Source: Rhizobiales bacterium 65-79 (GTDB lineage: Bacteria; Pseudomonadota; Alphaproteobacteria; Rhizobiales; Rhizobiaceae). From it: a stretch of DNA of 53,961 nucleotides. This document shows positions 36,963 through 48,696 of the stretch, one piece after another. Location: contig MKRJ01000033.1 of assembly GCA_001896885.1 (NCBI GenBank), forward strand, positions 1 through 53,961, in the 5' to 3' direction. A program made the translations under genes and the position numbers. Every line of letters begins with the position of its first letter. Within the stretch, counting starts at the first letter, position 1. The notes under the pieces are model-generated. The model was given only the letters and a program-made list of their open reading frames with translations. It ran no database searches and was not told the origin of the DNA.

Positions 36963-37093
36963 TTACCTGTCCTGTCCGGTTGCGGCCGCTCGCGACAATG
37001 ATCCCTTCCGCGTGCGCTCCTCCCGCATATAGGGACGACAGCCGGCAGGCGCAGGCCGCCCGCGCGATCGGGCGACCCGCTCTTCGATCGCAC

Positions 37094-37345
37094 CTAGCGC
37101 TTCAGCATCCGGCCGATGGCGATGAGGATACATGCGCCGATGAAGCCGATGATGAGATAGGCGATCCAGCCCTGGAACCCGAGATGGAACGCCGCCAGTA
37201 TCGCGTTCAGGATCACCGCGCCCACAATGCCGAGGATGATGTTCATCAAGAGCCCCATATTGCTCTTCATGAACTGTTCCGCGGCCCATCCCGCGATACC
37301 GCCGACGACGATCGCGGTTATCCACCCTACACCGTTTACGTCCAT
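37094..37345 (-). CDS. GlsB/YeaQ/YmgE-type stress membrane protein
   Basis: An 83-residue protein with three hydrophobic Gly-rich helices (GWITAIVVGGIAGWAAEQFM, LLMNIILGIVGAVILNAILA, WIAYLIIGFIGACILIAIG), the pattern of the transglycosylase-associated/GlsB family of small inner-membrane proteins. These are often stress-induced; their exact role is unknown. ATG 37345 is supported by GGAAGGAGAGAGG just upstream. Confidence 0.88.
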   Translation of the reverse strand: MDVNGVGWITAIVVGGIAGWAAEQFMKSNMGLLMNIILGIVGAVILNAILAAFHLGFQGWIAYLIIGFIGACILIAIGRMLKR

Positions 37346-37413
37346 TTCCTCTCTCCTTCCACGACAGTGATTCGTGCACAACGGTGCAAGTATTCGTCGA
37401 GCCGTGCCGGGCG

Positions 37414-38877
37414 TCAAACATGGATCACGCGGCCGTAAGCGTCGAGCACGCTCTCATGCATCATTTCCGACAGCGTCGGATGCGGGAAGACCGAGTGCAT
37501 CAGTTCCTCCTCGGTCGTCTCGAGATTCATCGCGATCACGAAGCCCTGGATGAGTTCGGTCACCTCGGCGCCGACCATATGCGCGCCAAGCAGTTGACCC
37601 GTCTTCCTGTCGAAGATGGTCTTGACCATGCCTTGATCCTCGCCGAGCGCGATGGCCTTGCCGTTGCCGACGAAGGGGAAATGGCCGACCCGTATGTCGT
37701 AGCCCTGTTCCTTGGCCTTGGCTTCGGTCAGGCCGACCGAGGCGACCTGGGGATTGCAATAGGTGCAGCCGGGGATCATCCGCTTGTCCATCGGATGCAC
37801 GCCGGGCACGCCGGCGATCTTCTCGACGCAGATGACGCCCTCATGCTCGGCCTTGTGCGCCAGCATGGGCGGGCCGGCGACATCGCCGATGGCATAGATG
37901 CCAGGCACGTTCGTGCGGCCATAGCCGTCTATGACAATGCAGCCGCGCTCCGTCTTTACGCCGAGTTCTTCAAGGCCGAGGTTCTCGATATTACCCTGCA
38001 CGCCGACGGCCGAGATCAGGCGGTCGGCCGTGATCTTCTCGACCTTGCCGTCCTTCTGCTCGACATGGGCGGTGACCGAGTTCGCGCCCTTCTCGACCTT
38101 GGTCACCTTGGCGTCGAGCAGGATTTTCAGGCCCTGCTTCTCGAACTGCTTTTTCGCGAAGGCGGCGATTTCGGCGTCCTCGACCGGCATGACCTGCGGC
38201 AAAAGCTCGACCACGGTCACCTCGGCGCCCATGGTGCGGTAGAAGGAGGCGAATTCGATGCCGATCGCGCCCGACCCTATGACGATCAGCGATTTCGGCA
38301 TTTCCGGCGGCACCATTGCCTCGAAATAAGTCCAGATCAGCTTTCCGTCGGGCTCGATGCCGGGCAGCACGCGCGGCCGCGCGCCCGTGGCGATGATGAT
38401 GTGCTTGGCGGAATAGGTGCCCTCGCCTTTCGTTCCCTTGGGCAGCGGCGGCTGCGGCTGCATCGGCTTCTTCTTCGTGGCCGAAACGACGATCTCGCCC
38501 GGCTGGCCGCCCTTCGGGGCCTTGGCCAGCTTCGCCTCGCCCCAGATGACGTCGATCTTGTTCTTCTTCATCAGGAAGCCGACGCCACTGTTCAGCCGCT
38601 GCGAAACGGCCCGCGAACGGTCGACCACCGCCTTCGCGTCGGGCGTGACCTTGCCGTCGAGTTTCAGGCCGTAATTCTTCAGGTGGTCGGCATAGTGCAT
38701 GATCTCGGCCGAGCGCAGCAGCGCCTTGGTCGGTATGCAGCCCCAGTTGAGGCATATCCCGCCGAGATGCTCACGCTCGACGATCGCGGTCTTGAGACCA
38801 AGCTGCGCCGAGCGGATCGCCGTCACATAGCCGCCCGGCCCCGAACCGATGATGATGACGTCGTAGCTTTCAGCCAC
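37414..38877 (-). CDS. lpdA: Dihydrolipoyl dehydrogenase (E3)
   Basis: The 487-residue flavoenzyme that re-oxidises lipoamide in the pyruvate dehydrogenase complex. It has the FAD motif IIGSGPGGYVTAIRSAQLG, the redox disulfide GGICLNWGCIPTKALLR, the NAD motif IGSGAIGIEFASFY, a second FAD block YAIGDVAGPPMLAH and the C-terminal HPTLSEM catalytic His. A Pro/Lys-rich insertion (ATKKKPMQPQPPLPKGTKGE) of about 15-20 residues lies before the AKHIIIATGARPR strand, as I recall from other rhizobial E3s. It lies 15 bases downstream of the SGNH hydrolase gene. Confidence 0.96.
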   Translation of the reverse strand: MAESYDVIIIGSGPGGYVTAIRSAQLGLKTAIVEREHLGGICLNWGCIPTKALLRSAEIMHYADHLKNYGLKLDGKVTPDAKAVVDRSRAVSQRLNSGVGFLMKKNKIDVIWGEAKLAKAPKGGQPGEIVVSATKKKPMQPQPPLPKGTKGEGTYSAKHIIIATGARPRVLPGIEPDGKLIWTYFEAMVPPEMPKSLIVIGSGAIGIEFASFYRTMGAEVTVVELLPQVMPVEDAEIAAFAKKQFEKQGLKILLDAKVTKVEKGANSVTAHVEQKDGKVEKITADRLISAVGVQGNIENLGLEELGVKTERGCIVIDGYGRTNVPGIYAIGDVAGPPMLAHKAEHEGVICVEKIAGVPGVHPMDKRMIPGCTYCNPQVASVGLTEAKAKEQGYDIRVGHFPFVGNGKAIALGEDQGMVKTIFDRKTGQLLGAHMVGAEVTELIQGFVIAMNLETTEEELMHSVFPHPTLSEMMHESVLDAYGRVIHV

Positions 38878-38892
38878 ATCCAGTCTCCTTGT

Positions 38893-39531
38893 TCAAAGTC
38901 CGAGCATCATGCGCACGATCGGCTCGAGGCCGCGCCCTATGGCGCGGGTGTTCGCCGCGTCGAGATGGACGCCGTCGAGCGGCGACGTCTTGGCCACCGA
39001 ACCGGCGTCGAAGAATCCGCAGCCGATCTCGTCGGCGAGGTCGGCGTACATCGTCGCCAGCATTTTGGACTGGGCAATGCCCTGGCCGAATATCGCGCCG
39101 TAATCCGGGTTGGCCGTCTCGCAGAGGGCCGGCGGCGCCACGATCAGTATCTCCGGCGCTTCCTCGTCCGTCGGATAGTCATGGCCGCGAATGATGTCGA
39201 CCAGCCGCTGCATGCCCTGCTTGGCCGCGATCGCATGGCCGCCGAGCCACGGCTTCATGTCGTTCGAGCCGAGCATGATGATCGCCAGGTCGATCGGCGC
39301 ATGCGTCGTCAGGATGGTCGGCAGGATGCGCGCGCCGTTGCGGTCGGCGCCGGCGGCATGATCGTTGAAGATGGTCGTGCGGCCGTTAAGCCCCTCGGGA
39401 ATGACCCGCGCCACCGTTCCGAGCCCGGCCTGCAGCACGCTCGGCCAGCGATCATCGTAGGCATGACGCACCCTGCCGTCCGCATTGAAGCCCCAGGTCA
39501 GGGAATCGCCGTAGCAGAGGATGGTTTTCAT
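38893..39531 (-). CDS. SGNH/GDSL-type esterase
   Basis: A 212-residue SGNH hydrolase with no signal peptide. Block I is ILCYGDSLTWGF (nucleophile Ser), block II has the Gly in EGLNGRT, block III is LGSNDMK and block V is LDGVHLD with the catalytic Asp and His. It resembles arylesterases and acyl-CoA thioesterase I-like enzymes; the substrate is unknown. It sits between pdhC and lpdA in the PDH block on the same strand, a position I recall from several Phyllobacteriaceae. Confidence 0.88.
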   Translation of the reverse strand: MKTILCYGDSLTWGFNADGRVRHAYDDRWPSVLQAGLGTVARVIPEGLNGRTTIFNDHAAGADRNGARILPTILTTHAPIDLAIIMLGSNDMKPWLGGHAIAAKQGMQRLVDIIRGHDYPTDEEAPEILIVAPPALCETANPDYGAIFGQGIAQSKMLATMYADLADEIGCGFFDAGSVAKTSPLDGVHLDAANTRAIGRGLEPIVRMMLGL

Positions 39532-39607
39532 GAGGGCGTTCGCGCAAGCGCCCCTCTCCCTTGCGGAGATGGGCGGAGGGCAGGGGTCGTTGCGGAGAGC
39601 GTTGCCA

Positions 39608-41029
39608 TCACACCAGCATCGACATCGGGTTCTCGATGTACTTCCTGAATGCCTGGAGCAGTTCCGCGCCGAGCGCGCCGTCGACGGCGCGATGGTCTGT
39701 CGAAAGGGTCACCGACATGACGTTGGCGACGACGATCTCGCCCTTCCTCACCACCGCCCTCTCCTCTCCGACGCCGACGGCAAGGATGGTCGCATGCGGC
39801 GGATTGATCACCGCGGCGAAATCCTTGACGCCGAACATGCCGAGGTTGGAGACGGCGGTGGTGCCGCCCTGGTATTCCTCCGGCTTGAGCTTGCGGTTTC
39901 GCGCCCGGCTCGCCAGGTCCTTCATTTCATTGGAGATCGCCGAGAGCGGTTTCTGGTCGGCGCGCCGGATGATCGGCGTGATGAGGCCGCCCGGAATGGA
40001 GACCGCCACGCCGACATCGGCGTGCTTGTGCTTGACCATGTTCGTCTCGGTCCAGGAGACGTTCGCCTCCGGCACCGCCATCAGGGCCATGGCCATCGCC
40101 TTGATGATCATGTCGTTGACGGAGAGTTTGTAGACCGGCGCCTCGCCATGCTCGGTCTTCTTCATCGGAGCGGCGGCGTTGATCTGCGCGCGGAGCGCCA
40201 GAAGCGCGTCTATCTCGCAATCGACGGTCAGGTAGAAATGCGGGATGGTGGTCTTCGCCTCGACCAGCCGGCGCGCGATCGTCTTGCGCATGCTGTCATG
40301 CGGGACGAGTTCGTAGGAGCCCGGCTCGAAGAGTTTCAGCACTGCGTCGTCCGACATCGGCTTGACGGCCGGGGCTGCGGCGGCCGGTGCACTGGCAGGC
40401 GCCGCGGCCTTTGCTCCGCCTCCGGCGATAGCCGCCTCGACATCGGCCTTGACGATGCGTCCATGCGGGCCGGTGCCCTTTACGCCCGCGACATCGACGC
40501 CGGCATCCCTGGCGATGCGGCGGGCGAGCGGCGAGGCGAAGGTGCGTTGCGATTGGCCGATCTCCCCCCTTGTGGGGGAGATGCCCGGCAGGGAGGAGGG
40601 GGGCAACGTAGAACTCCGGCCCGCTCCATTTGATGCTGATTCTGCCTGAGATGCCGGCGGGACAGCGGCCCCCTCTGTCGGCTTCGCCGACATCTCCCCC
40701 ACAGAGGGGGAGATCGGTGCCTCTTTCTTCGGCGCCTCCGCCTTGGCCCCATTTCCAGCCGCCTTCGCGGCGTCCTTCACATCCTCGCCCTCGCCGGCAA
40801 GCACGGCGATAACGGCATTGACCTTGACGCCTTCGGTGCCGGCCGGCACGACGATCTTCGCGACCTTGCCCTCGTCGACCGCCTCGACCTCCATGGTGGC
40901 CTTGTCGGTCTCGATCTCGGCGATGACATCGCCGGCCTTGACCTCGTCGCCCTCCTTGACCAGCCACTTGGCGAGGTTTCCTTCCTCCATGGTGGGCGAG
41001 AGGGCCGGCATAGTGATGTTGATCGGCAT
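39608..41029 (-). CDS. pdhC: Pyruvate dehydrogenase E2 (dihydrolipoyl acetyltransferase)
   Basis: The 473-residue core enzyme that transfers acetyl groups to CoA. Residues 1-80 are a lipoyl domain ([17 protein letters not shown] with the lipoyl Lys). Residues 164-200 are the peripheral-subunit-binding domain ([30 protein letters not shown]). From about 220 comes the catalytic domain ending in the STDHRAVDG active-site block. The linker at about 105-160 is unusual: it is the translation of a palindromic repeat element ([17 protein letters not shown] ... ISPTRGEIG). It starts directly after the stop of the Uma2 gene. The block eno-ftsB-pdhA-pdhB-pdhC-lpdA is conserved. Confidence 0.97.
   Translation of the reverse strand: MPINITMPALSPTMEEGNLAKWLVKEGDEVKAGDVIAEIETDKATMEVEAVDEGKVAKIVVPAGTEGVKVNAVIAVLAGEGEDVKDAAKAAGNGAKAEAPKKEAPISPSVGEMSAKPTEGAAVPPASQAESASNGAGRSSTLPPSSLPGISPTRGEIGQSQRTFASPLARRIARDAGVDVAGVKGTGPHGRIVKADVEAAIAGGGAKAAAPASAPAAAAPAVKPMSDDAVLKLFEPGSYELVPHDSMRKTIARRLVEAKTTIPHFYLTVDCEIDALLALRAQINAAAPMKKTEHGEAPVYKLSVNDMIIKAMAMALMAVPEANVSWTETNMVKHKHADVGVAVSIPGGLITPIIRRADQKPLSAISNEMKDLASRARNRKLKPEEYQGGTTAVSNLGMFGVKDFAAVINPPHATILAVGVGEERAVVRKGEIVVANVMSVTLSTDHRAVDGALGAELLQAFRKYIENPMSMLV
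40557..40714 (-). repeat. Palindromic repeat inserted in frame in pdhC
   Basis: Within the pdhC linker, CTCCCCC-CTTGT-GGGGGAG hairpins occur at both ends (40562-40580 and 40693-40712), plus GTCGGCTTCGCCGAC (40677-40691). The sequence style is that of dispersed rhizobial intergenic repeats. It keeps the reading frame and encodes residues of about 105-158. Confidence 0.7.
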
Positions 41030-41641
41030 CTATCGGTCTCCGGCGTAGTAGGGCGTTGGGTCTTCGTTCATGCCGAGCGGCGGGTCGAGCGGCCATAGAT
41101 CGGCGAGGGAAAATGAGATGGCGTCAAAGGGAAGAGCGCGGACCTTGTCATCGGAATTCCAGGTTCCGATATCGGTCCACAGCCCGTCACGCAGTTCAAA
41201 AACCTCAAGGAGTTGCAGACGCGGATCGATGAGCCAGAAGTAAGGAATGCCGGCTTCGGCATATATTCTCTTCTTGACGCTGCGATCCCGGGTTTCGGTG
41301 GATCCGGACAGCACCTCACAAATCCAGTCTGGCGCTATGTCGGTAAAAGGCGTTTCGGGAATCACTGGCAATCGTTCGCGTCGCCAACCGGCGATGTCCG
41401 GTACGACTACATGTTCTCCGAGATGAAGCTCGGGCTCAACGCTGAAGACCCACCCCCCTGGCCCGCCGCGACCCTTCTGAAACGGCGCCATGAGTTCGTC
41501 GCTCAGACTTGTCGCCGTCAATCCGTGCCGCAACGAAGGCCGCGGATGCGCCCGCACGACACCGTCGATGATCTCCGCAACGAGATCCTCCGGCACCGCC
41601 TCGAGGTCGGCATAGGTCGCTTTTTTCCCCTGCTCGGCCAT
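41030..41641 (-). CDS. Uma2-family putative endonuclease
   Basis: A 203-residue PD-(D/E)XK-type protein of the Uma2/DUF820 family: a helical N-terminus (ATYADLEAVPEDLVAEIIDG), HGLTATSLSDEL, VEPELHLGEHVVVPDIAGWR, PDWICEVLSGST with the acidic residue, RDRSVKKRIYAEAGIPYFWL with the Lys, and a LIDPRLQLLEVFEL strand. Members are very common in cyanobacteria and occur in Alphaproteobacteria; the biological role is unknown. It lies between pdhB (34 bases upstream) and pdhC (zero spacing), interrupting a pair that is normally adjacent. Confidence 0.85.
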   Translation of the reverse strand: MAEQGKKATYADLEAVPEDLVAEIIDGVVRAHPRPSLRHGLTATSLSDELMAPFQKGRGGPGGWVFSVEPELHLGEHVVVPDIAGWRRERLPVIPETPFTDIAPDWICEVLSGSTETRDRSVKKRIYAEAGIPYFWLIDPRLQLLEVFELRDGLWTDIGTWNSDDKVRALPFDAISFSLADLWPLDPPLGMNEDPTPYYAGDR

Positions 41642-41675
41642 CCTCTATCTCCCGCGGGCGATCAGTCAGCTCCGC

Positions 41676-43094
<1,419 letters not shown>

Positions 43095-43112
43095 GTTCGT
43101 CCCTCTCCAGGA

Positions 43113-44156
43113 TCAGTGCACTACGTCGGTCCAGAGCTCGGATGCGTCCGGCTCCGCGTCGCTCTGGGCGAAATCGGCCGCGTCGGCGACGATGTCGCGC
43201 ACCTTCTTGTCCATGGCCTTCAGATCGTCCTCGCTCGCCCACTTCTTCTCGACCAGCCGCGTCTTCACCTGCTCGATCGGATCGTGCTCGGAGCGCATCT
43301 TCTGCACTTCGTCCTTGGAGCGGTATTTCGCCGGGTCGGACATGGAATGGCCGCGGTAACGATAGGTCTGCATCTCGAGGATGATCGGCCCCTCGCCCGA
43401 ACGACACCACTCGGTCGCCAGGTCGGCGGCGGCCTTCACCGCGCGGACATCCATGCCGTCGACCTGGATGCCGGGTATCCTGAAGGAGAGGCCGCGATGC
43501 GAGAAATCCGTCTCGGCCGAAGAACGCGACACGGCCGTGCCCATCGCGTAGCGGTTGTTCTCGATCACATAGACGACCGGCAGCTTCCAAAGCGAGGCCA
43601 TGTTGAAGCTCTCATAGACCTGGCCCTGGTTGGCGGCGCCGTCGCCGAAATAGACGACCGAGACGTTGTCGTTGCCGCGATAGCGATTGGCGAAGGCGAG
43701 CCCCGTGCCGAGCGGCACCTGCGCGCCGACGATGCCGTGACCGCCGTAGAAGTTCTTCTCCTTGGAGAACATGTGCATCGAGCCACCCTTGCCGTGCGAA
43801 TAACCGCCGCGGCGTCCCGTCAGCTCGGCCATCACGCCGCGTGGCGACATGCCGGTGGCAAGCATATGGCCGTGATCGCGATAGCCGGTGATGATCTGGT
43901 CGCCCTCCTTCAGCGCCATCTGCATGCCGGTCACGACCGCTTCCTGGCCGATATAGAGATGGCAGAAGCCGCCGATGAAGCCCATGCCGTAAAGCTGGCC
44001 GGCCTTCTCCTCGAAACGGCGGATGAGCAGCATGGCGTCATAGGCCGCCAGTTCCTGTTCCTTGGAGAAATCCGCCAGCGCCGGCGTCCTGGGCGGAGAT
44101 TTGGGCTTGCTGTCGGATTTGGCGCGCTGAGGCGCCTTCTTGGCGGCGGTGGCCAT
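43113..44156 (-). CDS. pdhA: Pyruvate dehydrogenase E1 alpha
   Basis: The 347-residue TPP-binding subunit that decarboxylates pyruvate. Motifs are LIRRFEEKAGQLYGMGFIGG, FCHLYIGQEAVVTG, the GHMLATGMSPRGVMAEL segment, KGGSMHMFSKEKNFYGGHG and the thiamine-phosphate motif FGDGAANQGQVYE ... VIENNRYAMGT. The phosphorylation-loop-like RYRGHSMSDPAKYRSK is present. A Lys/Ala-rich N-terminal tail of about 30 residues precedes the fold. It is the first pdh gene, about 150 bases after ftsB. Confidence 0.97.
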   Translation of the reverse strand: MATAAKKAPQRAKSDSKPKSPPRTPALADFSKEQELAAYDAMLLIRRFEEKAGQLYGMGFIGGFCHLYIGQEAVVTGMQMALKEGDQIITGYRDHGHMLATGMSPRGVMAELTGRRGGYSHGKGGSMHMFSKEKNFYGGHGIVGAQVPLGTGLAFANRYRGNDNVSVVYFGDGAANQGQVYESFNMASLWKLPVVYVIENNRYAMGTAVSRSSAETDFSHRGLSFRIPGIQVDGMDVRAVKAAADLATEWCRSGEGPIILEMQTYRYRGHSMSDPAKYRSKDEVQKMRSEHDPIEQVKTRLVEKKWASEDDLKAMDKKVRDIVADAADFAQSDAEPDASELWTDVVH

Positions 44157-44310
44157 GCATCACTCCCCGTAAGAATTTCTGGAGAACCGGAGCCCTCTTC
44201 TTGTGAAAAAAGCTAGCATGCGAAACATCGTTCCGCCATGCCCAAACGCGCATGGCAGTCATGCAGCTAAACCGCTAGAAACGTTTGAAATATCGCTGAT
44301 TAACCGATAT

Positions 44311-44661
44311 TCAGTTAACCGCTTTCAGCGCGGGCCGGTAGATGGTGACCTCGTCCTCGCGGGAAAGGCTCAGCGCGCGTCGCGCCTGCTCATCGAGCAT
44401 ATCCTTCTCGATGGTGCCGTCATGCAGCAGCTGCACGCGCTGCTCGATTTCCTCGCGCTCGGCCTTGATCGAAGCGAGCTGTTCCTTCAACGCCGCCGCC
44501 TGCAGATCGAGCTTGTGCTTGTTGTAGATGCCGAATTCCCCGTGGAAGGCATGGAAGCCGAAATAGGCGAGGAACGCCACCGTGATGGCTGGAAGGATGA
44601 GCACGCCGGCCCGGCTTTTTCGGTGCTGGCGTGTCCACAGATTGCTTCGGCGAAACCACAT
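44311..44661 (-). CDS. ftsB: Septum formation initiator / FtsB-like protein
   Basis: A 116-residue divisome protein: a short basic cytosolic tail, one membrane helix (AGVLILPAITVAFLAYFGFHA), then a periplasmic coiled coil (QAAALKEQLASIKAEREEIEQ) and a conserved LLHDGTIEKDMLDEQARRAL block. FtsB forms a complex with FtsL and FtsQ at the septum. The eno-ftsB-pdhA order is conserved in Alphaproteobacteria, which supports the name. Confidence 0.88.
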   Translation of the reverse strand: MWFRRSNLWTRQHRKSRAGVLILPAITVAFLAYFGFHAFHGEFGIYNKHKLDLQAAALKEQLASIKAEREEIEQRVQLLHDGTIEKDMLDEQARRALSLSREDEVTIYRPALKAVN

Positions 44662-44749
44662 GTCGGGGGGTCCTGTTCGTTCCCCGACTATGGCCCGGTC
44701 ATGCTTAATGGCCGGTTACGCAAAGCCCGCCGGCAGACGCTTCGCGGCT

Positions 44750-46069
<1,320 letters not shown>

Positions 46070-46240
46070 TTAGCCGAAGCGCCGTGAAAGGCAATCGGGC
46101 GCGATGGCACGGCCGCAAAGATCCGTGCTGATGAGGCCGTCGCCGGCACCGTATCGTTGACGTTGGCCGGCGTGGTGACCACCAAGCGGATCATACTCGA
46201 ACGAAGAGGGTCCTCATATCATTCTGGGCCGGCCATCTCC

Positions 46241-47662
46241 TCAAAGTCGCAGCACGGGAAGCTTGAGCTCCGCCGCGGCGGCTTCCAGCGCCTCACGGTG
46301 GTCGCCATAGGCGAGCGCCATATGGTGCTCTAGAGCCGAACCGATGACGGTCTCGAGCACCTTCCGGGCGCCGCTGTCGAAGCGCACGACGCCCGACGTG
46401 CCGGTGAAAGCCATGGTCCGGTTCAGCATCTCACCGCCGCCGATCACCGCGAAGGTCTCGCCCCGCGCCTGGCTGACGCGGAAGAAGGTGACGCGGCCTT
46501 CCTTCAGCGGGAACTCGAACAGCAGCGGCATCTTGCGGTTGGTGTGGATGGTCGCCTGCGGCCGGAAACCGGGATCGGCCATGGAGATGGGCGCCTGCCC
46601 GCAATGCCAGACGACGCCCGTGTCGTCCGCGATATCGAGATCGACGAGATCCGCGAGAAAAGCGGGAGCCTCCGCCGCCTTCTGGAGAAGCAGCGTCGTC
46701 AGCGCGCCATAGACGTCGGCTTCGCAGGCGCAGGGCACCCTCGCCTCTCCCATCATCGAAACCGGGCCGCAGACCGCGCCGCCATATTCGGTGAAGGTCT
46801 CGGGCCAGCAGCGGATGGCGAAGGCGTCGTAGCCGCCCTCCCCGCGCAGTTCGTCCAGCGCCGCCTTCAGCCGCAACGAACGATCGAGCTGCGCCTGATC
46901 GACTGTTTCAAGTCCCGACAACAAAATATCCGCCTCGCCGCGCAGACCGGCGGCCACGCTTGCAGGCGCCGACTTCGCGCGCTCGAAAAGGGCCGGAAGC
47001 TCAAGTTCGTCCACGGTTATTCCGGCCAGCGCGGCAAGCCTTCCCTTGTCGTAGGCGCAGGTGTCGAACCCATCGGGATGCGCACCGATCCGCGCGATGC
47101 GCGCGCCCCTGACCGCCGCGACGGCGGCGCTGACGCCGCCTACGCGCGCGGCGTCCGTCCGCGCCGGCACGGCGATGCGCCCGCCGCCGAGCAGTTCGGC
47201 GAGCGCTTGGCCGATATCCGGCGAAAGCGGATCGGCGTAGAGCGTGCCGTATTTCCGGCCATTCAGCCCGAGCGCGTGCGAGGCGAGGTTCAGCCCGCAG
47301 AAGGAATTGAGGCGCAGGCGTTCGCCTGACCTAGGCTCCGGTATCGCCCAGATGGCAAGCGGCAGGTCGAAGGCATTGGCGATCTCGATCGTCATCGAGG
47401 CGTCGGTGAACGTCACCTGCAGGATCAGGATGCGATCGATATCCGCCGCCTGCAATTCGTGGATCGCCGCGCGCGTCGCCGCCGCGTCGAACAGCAGGCC
47501 GCGCGGCCCGGCAAGCTTCGCACCCGCCGCCGCGAGCGCGGCGAGCATTTCGCCAAGCCGCTCCTCGGCATAGGGCACGTCGAAGGTCGGACGGCCCAAA
47601 GGCAGGATCCCGACGGTCCCGAACTCCGGCGTGGCGACACCGGCGGCGTCTCGGGCGGCCAT
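46241..47662 (-). CDS. L-fucose/L-arabinose isomerase-like sugar isomerase
   Basis: A 473-residue protein of the fucose/arabinose isomerase fold: TVGILPLGRPTFDVPYAEER at the N-terminus, a Rossmann-like first half (IDRILILQVTFTDASM, IWAIPEPRSGERL), and a C-terminal half with CACEADVYGALTTLLLQ, LVDLDIADDTGVVWHCGQAP and the closing HHMALAYGDHREAL. Metal-binding acidic and His residues are plausible, but the substrate is not known. It is the last gene of a coupled operon after the aldolase, whose TGA overlaps its ATG by one base. Possible substrates include L-fucose, D-arabinose-type sugars or sulfoquinovose. Confidence 0.78.
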   Translation of the reverse strand: MAARDAAGVATPEFGTVGILPLGRPTFDVPYAEERLGEMLAALAAAGAKLAGPRGLLFDAAATRAAIHELQAADIDRILILQVTFTDASMTIEIANAFDLPLAIWAIPEPRSGERLRLNSFCGLNLASHALGLNGRKYGTLYADPLSPDIGQALAELLGGGRIAVPARTDAARVGGVSAAVAAVRGARIARIGAHPDGFDTCAYDKGRLAALAGITVDELELPALFERAKSAPASVAAGLRGEADILLSGLETVDQAQLDRSLRLKAALDELRGEGGYDAFAIRCWPETFTEYGGAVCGPVSMMGEARVPCACEADVYGALTTLLLQKAAEAPAFLADLVDLDIADDTGVVWHCGQAPISMADPGFRPQATIHTNRKMPLLFEFPLKEGRVTFFRVSQARGETFAVIGGGEMLNRTMAFTGTSGVVRFDSGARKVLETVIGSALEHHMALAYGDHREALEAAAAELKLPVLRL

Positions 47663-48696
47663 CACTCGAAACCCTTGTAGTGAGCCCGGAACGTGCCGTC
47701 GGCCGGCCTCAGGCCCGGACCCTCGGCGCCATAACATGGGTGCCTGTGCCAGGGCCTTGCCTTGGCCTCGGTCAGCGCGTTGATCTCATGGACATAGGCC
47801 GCGCTTTCGTTCTCGAGGCCTGCCTGCATCTTCTTCCAGTCGGGAAAGTGAGAGAAGGCGTCGAGCCAGATCGCCCGCCCTGCCAGATAGCCGGAGGCGC
47901 CGGCGCGATAGGCATGCGAAAGAACGGTCCGGAACGCCTTCTTGCCCGCCCCGGCCGACAGCATCACCCAGGGGCGGCCGGCAAGCCGCCCCATCTCGGC
48001 AAAGAGCGCCTGTGCCTCCGCATCGTCCTCCGCGAGGGTTTCGGCGTTGACGGGGCTTTCCAGCTTGAAGACATCGATGCCGTAAGCCGTATCCGCGAAC
48101 GTCTCGACGGAGCGCAATACGTGATCCGCCTTCTTGCCGCGCATTTCTATATACTCGCCCGTCTGGTGCGCATCGCCCGCGAGCGGATAGACCAGGAGTT
48201 CGAAAAGAAACGGGATGTCATAGCGTCGGCAGGCTTCGCCTATCCGCTTGACGAAATCCTTCTGGTGCTCGTTGGCGGCGTTGCCCGCATCGGGCCGGTA
48301 CCAGGCGAGCACCTTCACGGCGTCGCCGCCCATCCTTTTGATCTTGGCGACCGACCAATGGTCGATCTGCGTGGAGAACCGGCCGTCCCCGGTCTCTTCG
48401 TAGAATGAATCCTCCAGCGTGACGATCAGCCCCTTCTGCGGCGACAGAAGATGCAGCCCGCGCGGAATGGCGAAATGCGGATCGAGCAGCATGGCCGACG
48501 CCTCCGTCTGCAGCGTCTCGATGAGCAGCGCCTTGAAGCCGGCGACATCGTCGTATGGCGCCTCCTCGGTGCCATGATATTTCGCGATCGGCCCTATGAT
48601 GGGCGGCCGCTGGTCGACCGCCGTCATCTTGAAGAAGCCCCCGGCATCCGCCATCCGGCGCATCCCCCAAAGCTTGCCGGGCGAAAGCTCGATCAT
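47662..48696 (-). CDS. LacD/YihT-type class I aldolase
   Basis: A 344-residue TIM-barrel aldolase of the DeoC/LacD group. Seen are MTAVDQRPPIIGPIAKYHG, AMLLDPHFAIPRGL, LVTLED-like strand LIVTLEDSFYEE, VKVLAWYRPDAG, IPFLFELLVYPL, and the Schiff-base lysine in GIDVFKLESPV; MLSAGAGKKAF and AGASGYLAGRAIW bind phosphate. LacD cleaves tagatose 1,6-bisphosphate and YihT cleaves 6-deoxy-6-sulfofructose 1-phosphate. ATG 48696 overlaps the kinase stop (ATGA). Confidence 0.82.
   Translation of the reverse strand: MIELSPGKLWGMRRMADAGGFFKMTAVDQRPPIIGPIAKYHGTEEAPYDDVAGFKALLIETLQTEASAMLLDPHFAIPRGLHLLSPQKGLIVTLEDSFYEETGDGRFSTQIDHWSVAKIKRMGGDAVKVLAWYRPDAGNAANEHQKDFVKRIGEACRRYDIPFLFELLVYPLAGDAHQTGEYIEMRGKKADHVLRSVETFADTAYGIDVFKLESPVNAETLAEDDAEAQALFAEMGRLAGRPWVMLSAGAGKKAFRTVLSHAYRAGASGYLAGRAIWLDAFSHFPDWKKMQAGLENESAAYVHEINALTEAKARPWHRHPCYGAEGPGLRPADGTFRAHYKGFE

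Noticed and set aside
37384-39648. A 754-codon + strand frame
   Set aside because: Antisense shadow of lpdA and the SGNH hydrolase gene.
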